Shown in pieces: positions 8,025 through 13,675 of a stretch of DNA of 13,675 nt. The stretch comes from Spirogloea muscicola (taxonomy: Eukaryota > Streptophyta > Zygnematophyceae > Spirogloeales > Spirogloeaceae). The DNA lies in NCBI GenBank assembly GCA_009602725.1, contig WELB01000027.1, positions 491,685 to 505,359 of the forward strand, in the 5' to 3' direction. How positions within the stretch are numbered: position 1 is the stretch's first letter; each line of letters opens with the position of its first letter. A program made the translations under genes and the position numbers. The notes under the pieces were generated by a model. The model was not told the origin of the DNA. It saw nothing but the letters and a program-made list of their open reading frames with translations, and searched no databases.

Positions 8025-8231
8025 AGCCAGGGAACGCTCAGTGACCTCTAGACAGGAGATGCAGATCCGAGTAGCTAGCTGGTGGAAAGACGTCGCCCTG
8101 ACGGAACCCGGAGGCCGCCGCCAAAGCTCGGCCTGCGCGCAAGTGAACCGCGAAGGCGAGGGACCGCTGCATCGAGACGGCCAAACGCATACGGAACACC
8201 TGAGCGAGGGACCCGGCTACGTTGAAGCCGG
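8016..8231 (-). pseudogene. inverted copy of the retroelement C-terminal coding end and 3' flank
   Basis: The reverse complement of this 216-bp block aligns without gaps to 7705-7920, with 11 mismatches by my hand count (about 95% identity). It encodes FNVAGSLAQVFRMRLAVSMQ through DLHLLSRGH and the stop, plus the 3' flank ending GATGTCTTA. Mismatches include synonymous changes and F/S, I/M, R/Q, F/Y and Y/H replacements. The block exactly fills the space between the two inverted-repeat arms, with 8-9 bp shared at the boundaries. Confidence 0.9.
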
Positions 8232-8324
8232 ATGTCTTAGTCCTAGTCGTTCGCTCAGGCTCCCTCAGACTTTGTCCATTCTTTTGGGCTGGCCTTTCCC
8301 AGCCACCAGTCAATCTGGCCGCGC
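8231..8324 (-). repeat. right arm of about 95-bp inverted repeat
   Basis: This arm is the reverse complement of 7929-8024. It begins GATGTCTTAGTCCTAGTCG and ends AATCTGGCCGCGC. It contains a plus-oriented hairpin unit at about 8271-8304 with stem GGCTGG / CCAGCC around CCTTTC. Confidence 0.85.
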
Positions 8325-8345
8325 TTCCTTCTTATGGGCGAGCTC

Positions 8346-8407
8346 TTTGTTTCTTCCTATTCTCAATGAGCGAGCACTTTCTTCTTTTTGTCCATTCTTC
8401 TTCTTTT
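8346..8407 (+). repeat. partial hairpin repeat units
   Basis: CCTATTCTCAATGAGCGAGC followed by ACTTTCTTCTT (8347-8377) is the tail of a hairpin unit without its stem. A TTTGTCCATTCTTC start (8386-8399) then breaks off before the next full unit. These are fragments of the same family. Confidence 0.65.
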
Positions 8408-8500
8408 CTTAGCGCATCCCCTGGCCCCCTTCTCGTACTCTGTTCATTCTTTTTTGGGCTGGCTTTTCCAGCCCCTATCCTCAATGGGCGAGCACTTTCT
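8408..8500 (+). repeat. hairpin repeat unit 6 (longest copy)
   Basis: This copy has every part of the family: the CTTAGCGCATCCCCTGGCC start, CTCGTACTCTGTTCATTC, a T run, the GGGCTGG / CCAGCCC stem around CTTTT, and the tail CCTCAATGGGCGAGCACTTT. It best represents the full unit, about 90 bp. Confidence 0.85.
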
Positions 8501-8565
8501 CTTTTCCCATTCTTTCTATTTCCTGCTACCGAATGCGTCTATCTATGTGCCAACAGCGATTGCTT

Positions 8566-8602
8566 TGCAAACACAAAACAAAAACAAAAAACAAAATAAA
8601 AG
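8566..8602 (+). repeat. A-rich tract at right edge of mobile-element cluster
   Basis: A run of A with scattered C (CAAAACAAAAACAAAAAACA and neighbours) follows the last hairpin unit. It would suit the 3' tail of a plus-oriented non-LTR element. It is not a pure poly(A), so an aged tail or a simple low-complexity tract are both possible. Retroelement similarity ends here. Confidence 0.55.
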
Positions 8603-8924
8603 GCTGACACGGGGGTATTGAGGGCGCCCTGTCTGCCTAGCCTTTGGCTCCGTCATGAAAACCTGTATGCGCTCTGGCTGGCAGTTCACAGCCGATTCTT
8701 TAATATCAGCAGCCGCATTCTCTTTCCGGGCTCGCTTTGCACAGCGCATTGCCCCCTTCTGACCCGTGGTTATTGAGCGGGTCAATCTGCTGTAGGTTAT
8801 GTAGATTTTTAGATGTGCTTGCCTTTGTACCTGGCCGTTTGGCCTACATTTCTTTCTAACACACGGTGCCTTCCTTCTGGGAGAGCCTTCTACCGTCGCC
8901 GGCCGACGGCGCTTGCCGCGCGGC
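8603..8924 (+). other. upstream region / 5' UTR of fumarase gene
   Basis: This stretch has no supported coding exon. It lies between the end of the retroelement cluster and the fumarase start codon at 8925 and should contain the fumarase promoter and 5' UTR. No convincing TATA box was identified. The segment 8812-8845 resembles 5732-5765 at the other edge of the cluster (both GATGTGCTTGCC followed by spaced GGCC motifs). Confidence 0.5.
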
Positions 8925-11900
8925 ATGGCGGCCCTCGGCGGTCAGCGCGGCGCGCTGTGCAGGCTTGGCGCCGCGGCTGCAACTGCCGCCAGGACCGCCA
9001 CCCTGGCGCGGGTGCGGCCGCTGGCGACCGCCACCTCCGGCTGGACCGACGGCGCTGCAGCTGTCCGCGAGGAGAGGGACACTATGGGCGTTGTCAAAGT
9101 CCCAGCGGATAGGTGGGATGCGACGAGCCTCAGACAGGATGGAACCAGTTTTGTATGAGTCACGATGTGAGTCGTAATGTAGGTATGACGATCGTCTCAG
9201 AAGTGCACAGAGGTGCAGCAACACTGGTATTATCGGCACAGAAACCGGTGCTGGGACATAACAGGTACAGATGGCCACAGTGGCTTTCCTTGGCATTCTG
9301 ACTCCGAGCTCAGACTGGAAAATGCAATAATCGCGTACCCGTGAGCTTCACTAGTTCGATCATCATTGTCGCAAAGGACAGCACAACAGCACGTTAATCA
9401 TCTTATGTTAGTCTCTCTGCAGCTATTGGGGAGCTCAGACTCAGCGGTCGCTGCAGAATTTCAAAATTGGTGGAGAGAGGGAGAGGATGCCTGAACCTCT
9501 CATACGCGCGCTGGGCCTGCTGAAGAAGGCAGCTGCACAGGTCAGCTGCACGGAGTGCTCCTCTTCCTCAAGCTTCTGTGTCCACCTTTTGTGGTGACAG
9601 GATGTTGGACTTTCAGTATAGGTGATCTTGCTATGCTATTGCAGGGCTTGGTAGAAAGAGTCAAGTGGCAGTGACTCGCTTCAAGTGACTCGCAGGTCAA
9701 CCGTGAATACGGCCTTGATGAGGCAAAGGCAGACGCAATTATGAGTGCAGCTCAGGAAGTTGCCGATGGGAAGTTGATGGACCACTTCCCTCTCGTTATC
9801 TGGCAGACCGGAAGTGGAACACAGACCAATATGAATGCGAATGAGGTAAGAGGCGTCTTGTTACTTGTACACAGTTGTGAGCAGAAAAACTTCAACTATC
9901 TTATACTTGATCTTTCGATGTTGTTCAAGGAGCCTCCACTTGTATGTGGCATACTAGGTCATAGCAAATCGTGCTACTGAGCTTCTTGGAGGGAAGAGGG
10001 GAGACAAGTCAGTTGTGCACCCCAACGATGATGTCAACAGGAGCCAGTCCTCTAATGATACATTTCCAACGGTGAGCTGGTTAGACTTCAAAAGATACCC
10101 TAAGGGGTCTGCCAGCGAAGATCTTGGAGGCTTTCTGCAGCTTTTCTTTGGAAATATCTGATACATGCAGGTAGCTCTGAAAGCACCCTCATTGGAATTG
10201 GATCAATGGCACTGTAGATTCACCCTTTCTACTCGTCGCTTCTCTATTACTGCTGTTTGTACAGGCGATGCACATTGCAGCTGTTGTGGAAGCCAAAACC
10301 AGGTTGATCCCCAAGCTGGAAGCTCTTCATAGTGCACTTGCTGCCAAGGTAGGCAGTTTTCCCCACTTAGGCTGTACTGTATTAGAAAGTGAGAGAAGAG
10401 GTGTCCATGACTGCCCTGCTTTGTGTACGACTGCTCAGGCGGCGGGGCACATGACTTTCAGATCGAATCGTGCCACACTTGTCTGTCCTTAGCCAGACAT
10501 TGACCACGCTCATCACAGGTTTGAAGGGTTTATCATGACAGGTTGAAGAGTTTAGCAACATTGTCAAGATTGGCCGCACTCACCTGCAAGATGCTGTGCC
10601 CCTGACTCTTGGCCAAGAGTTCAGTGGTTATGCAACTCAGGTGGACCCATGTAGCAGGACTCAGAGATGAATCATGGATTGAGTAGAGTCGTTGAAACAT
10701 TACCCCAGCACAATTCCTTCATGGCATGCACTGTGTATGCAATATGGTGTGCTTTCTTGAAGCTGTGATGTCTAATCGATTTTCCAAATGGTCACAGGTG
10801 AAGTACGGGATTGAAAGAATAGCAAATTCTATACCACGGTTGAGTCAGGTATGCTTAGATGCACGAGCTGATTAGGAATGCCAGTTTGGCATATGCTGCT
10901 TTTATGGTAATAGAGTTGTAGGATTGACGACATAGATCCTTTCGCCCATTCATCAAAGTAGCTGTCTTTATGGCTGGTCCTTGACTGGACCAGCCATAAA
11001 GGGCATCATGCATGTGTAACCAAGAGCACAGCTCTGCAGATGCCATCCACACTGCTGACTGAAGAAAGTAGCATTGTAACATGTTGCTGCAAATATTCTG
11101 TAGAGCAGTTGGCTCAAGGTGGCACAGCTGTAGGAACAGGCCTTAATACCAGGGTGGGGTAAGAACAGCTTCTCACAACCTGAATTTGTCAAAGTTGGTC
11201 ACCTCGGGATGCAATCTGACTCTGATTTACTTCAGCAAGCCCTACCCATCCTAAGGTCTCGCAACTTCATCCCCAATTTTGAGAAACACAAATCCTGCCA
11301 GCCATTGCTTAATCATGTCATGATGGCACTCTGCTTGTTCTTTATGCCCAGGTTTGCTGAAAAAGTTGCTGCAGCTGTTGCAGAGGATACAGGGTTGCCT
11401 TTCATCACAGCAGACAATAAGTTTGAAGCTCTAGTGAGTTGCAAATATGCACACGTGCAGTTGCAGCAACTTCTCTTTAACTTGTCAAAGAATCCTTGGC
11501 TTTTTTGGTGTTGGCAAAAGCTTTTCCAGTATTGGCAAAAGCCCTCTACTCCTCACAATGGCTGACAGCTCAGAAGTGTTGATTGCAAAAATGCTCAGTG
11601 CTGCCAAGTCGAATGCAGGCTGCTCATGATGCTTTTGTGGAGGCGAGTGGGGCACTCAACACCGTGGCAGTGTCACTGTTCAAGATTGCCAACGACATCC
11701 GACTTCTTGCCAGGTTGTTTCTGCTCAGTTCTAAGGTGGCTCTTGCAAGCAAAGATTGATGCCACTTGCAAAATTTTGAGGTGACGTAGCTGACAACTTG
11801 CTTCCCTCTCAGTGGGCCAAGGTGTGGGCTTGGTGAGCTGCTGCTGCCGGAGAATGAACCTGGAAGCAGTATCATGCCTGGAAAGGTCAATCCTACACAA

Positions 11901-13171
11901 TGTGAAGCGCTGACTATGGTCTGCTCTCAGGTCAGTCTTGTGGACCATGCTTCTTCAGGCTTACAAGTGCATGAATTCCTTTCTTCCAAAGCATCAAATA
12001 GCCTTTGCTTGCTGGAGTCAGGCTCTACTGTGCGCGCTTAAAGAGAAGCCATCAAAGTGTCTGCAGGGGACGTCAATCTACGAGTCAATTTTCTGAGTTG
12101 TGACCCACAGAGGTCCTTCAAGCCATCAATTGCTACGTCCAATCATTGATTATTGTAGGTCATTGGCAACAACGTGGCAGCCACTGTTGGAGGGCTTAAT
12201 GGTCACTTTGAGCTGAATGTGTTCAAACCCTTGCTCGCTCACAACCTTCTCAGGGTGCGTCCCAAGGGAGCCATGACTTGCAATGTGAGCCTCCTATTCT
12301 AGATAGCACAGTAGTCAGCTTATGTGGCCTGGTAAGGACTTCGTCTGCTGTACTATGTACCTCTGCATAATGCTTGGTCTGCCTTCATATCCTGTCTTAC
12401 TAATGAAGTTAGTGTAATACGTGCAGTCCATGAGGCTTCTTGGGGATGCCGCTGACTCCTTCACTGAGCACTGTGTAGTTGGCATCATGGCCAATGAAAA
12501 AAGGATATCACAACTCCTTCATGAGGTAAGGCTGGCCACTGCTATAAGATTATTGTTCACCGATTTTTGTGCCAGGGGAACGCCTTGCTTTGGCGAATGA
12601 CTTTTCCTTTCAACTTGTTGACTCAAGTTATGACTTCTTTGTGCCTGTCCCAGTCGCTCATGCTCGTCACTGCACTTAATACGGTATGTTTGATCTCATA
12701 ATGGAGCTCATCAAGCAACCACAGTCTTGAGCATCATGATCCACTGTCTTACGTCATGCAATGATAATACTTTGTGATGTACTTTGTCCATTGTTAGGAA
12801 AAGCAGTGAAACGCAAATTGTTGTACTGCTTAAAGCCTCTGCCGTTGAACCTTCTCAGAAAATTGGGTATGACAAAGCAGCTGCAGCAGCAAAGAAGGCA
12901 TACAAAGAGAATACCACGCTGCAAGTAAGTTCTCCTCTTGAATTACCGTTGACTTTTACTGAGTCACTGAGTGAGAAATGAACAACATTGCAAATAAGGG
13001 GTTTATAGTCTGTAAGGTAGTCTCCTATTTTGCTTTTTGCTGGTTGCAGTGCACATGACCTGTTGTATCCACTATCGTCTGCAGGAAGCAGCTGTATCTC
13101 TTGGAGCGTGCACACCTGAGCAATTCAAAGAGTGGGTCATTCCTGAGAAGATGATTGGCCCAACTCCATAG
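8925..13171 (+). CDS. FUM1: fumarate hydratase, class II, mitochondrial, 16 exons, 508 aa
   Basis: Fumarase reversibly hydrates fumarate to L-malate in the TCA cycle, as a homotetramer in the mitochondrial matrix. Exons: 8925-9112, 9423-9540, 9696-9845, 9958-10071, 10265-10348, 10542-10640, 10798-10848, 11109-11158, 11352-11433, 11619-11713, 11813-11930, 12159-12254, 12427-12525, 12654-12683, 12859-12924, 13085-13171. All introns are GT-AG and in phase, giving 1527 nt. Residues 1-45 are Ala/Arg-rich with almost no acids, suiting a mitochondrial presequence. Conserved blocks: [28 protein letters not shown] (140-152), [14 protein letters not shown] (173-186), [20 protein letters not shown] with the catalytic His at 232, [14 protein letters not shown], and the family signature [10 protein letters not shown] (361-370). 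The C-terminal EEQF-like segment is [14 protein letters not shown]. Length is normal and no active-site residue is missing. Near residue 458 the usual ALNP-xIGYD reads ALNT-KIGYD. The enzyme looks functional. Confidence 0.97.
10966..11001. repeat. perfect 15-bp hairpin in fumarase intron 7
   Basis: CTTTATGGCTGGTCC (10966-10980) and its exact reverse complement GGACCAGCCATAAAG (10987-11001) flank a 6-nt loop, TTGACT. It lies in the 260-nt intron 10849-11108. The stem contains GGCTGG / CCAGCC, the same core as the hairpin repeats of the upstream mobile-element cluster, but the flanks do not match. Confidence 0.9.
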
Positions 13172-13675
13172 AGAGTGCAGAGTTTAGTGTGTGTTGTGTG
13201 CGATTGGCTGGCTATGACATCCACTACTCCTCGTGTCGCATACACCAGGGCAGTGCAGGATGCGCAGAGAGCATGTCATGTAGAGCGGGGGTTCTGTCTG
13301 TAGGATTTGCAACAGCTTGATGTGCTTCTCAACTTTCACTGGCCACCAGTCATTGAAATCTGCAGTGTCCACCAAGCAGTGGTGCTACTCATTGATTAGA
13401 TGGGGCCTGCTAGACGGCCCCCCTTGCAGCTAAGTGGGGTGTCATGCTGCGAGGGCGTCGATTGCTAGATGGCGTCGATGAGTCTAGATAGAGACAACTG
13501 CTGACGTGCTAGACTACGCGATAAACGAACCAAATGAGATTATCGGTCGCGTTGGCCAGGCTGACAAATAAGGCAGTCTGATGAAGGGCCAACATCGACG
13601 ACTGTTGATAGTCCCACACCATAAGAGAAACACTACGAACGGTCCAATTCGGAACCTAAATATACCCCCCCCCCC
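13172..13675. other. 3' flank of fumarase; no gene seen
   Basis: This should begin with the fumarase 3' UTR. I find no TGTAA-type chlorophyte polyadenylation signal in it. No coding exon with splice support was found on either strand. A near-tandem pair, GCGTCGATTGCTAGAT (13455-13470) and GCGTCGATGAGTCTAGAT (13472-13489), is the only local structure noted. Confidence 0.5.
13665..13675. repeat. terminal run of C
   Basis: Eleven consecutive C residues end the window. With the CCCT tract at the other end, this suggests that the assembly broke at low-complexity sequence. It is not a recognisable telomere repeat. Confidence 0.85.

Noticed and set aside
6430-8500. Repeated units considered as a CRISPR array
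   Set aside because: Spacing is irregular, units are about 40-90 bp and diverged, orientation varies, and the context is eukaryotic retroelement DNA.
10855-11192. Minus-strand open frames in fumarase intron 7
   Set aside because: They run across the intron hairpin and exon 8 antisense; no motif or splice support.
13440-13500. CTAGAT-rich near-tandem repeats considered as a tRNA or regulatory element
   Set aside because: No cloverleaf, A-box or B-box could be traced; only two imperfect copies exist.

Overview
This window looks like nuclear DNA of a eukaryotic green alga (Chlorophyta, perhaps a trebouxiophyte; the lineage is a guess). The genes are split by many short GT-AG introns and carry GC-rich low-complexity tracts. 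One is an unmistakable mitochondrial-type class II fumarase in 16 exons. There are no bacterial operons, rRNA, tRNA or CRISPR arrays. The window starts in a CCCT microsatellite, ends in a run of C and holds one unresolved base (N at 5426) in a GGC repeat, so it may be a whole small scaffold bounded by hard-to-assemble DNA.

Layout. (1) About 211-2515, plus strand: the 3' part of a fucosyltransferase-like (GT23-type fold) gene in six visible exons, apparently with a one-base frameshift in exon 3. (2) 2516-3050: convergent intergenic DNA. (3) 3051-4377, minus strand: a small six-exon gene for a 171-residue Myb/SANT protein whose domain resembles the telobox Myb of telomere-repeat binding proteins; one intron is best explained as GC-AG. 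I reconstructed this gene by matching splice phases; none of its exons is obvious as a long ORF. (4) About 4634-5758, minus strand: an unidentified proline-rich gene. (5) About 5780-8602: a cluster of decayed non-LTR retrotransposon fragments. All come from the post-reverse-transcriptase half of one family (zinc knuckle plus restriction-like endonuclease), and a recurrent hairpin-forming repeat is interspersed among them. (6) 8925-13171, plus strand: complete mitochondrial fumarate hydratase gene. (7) 13172-13675: downstream DNA with no gene seen.

The mobile-element cluster sits between two divergently transcribed genes (the unidentified minus-strand gene and fumarase), so it occupies their shared upstream region. 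The most unusual material is there: a 71-bp hairpin repeat inserted into an element copy with an apparent 7-bp duplication, and a roughly 95-bp inverted-repeat pair enclosing an inverted copy of the element's C-terminal coding end. The other genes show no shared pathway. Fumarase is housekeeping TCA-cycle metabolism, the GT23-like protein probably acts in the secretory pathway, and the Myb protein is probably nuclear.
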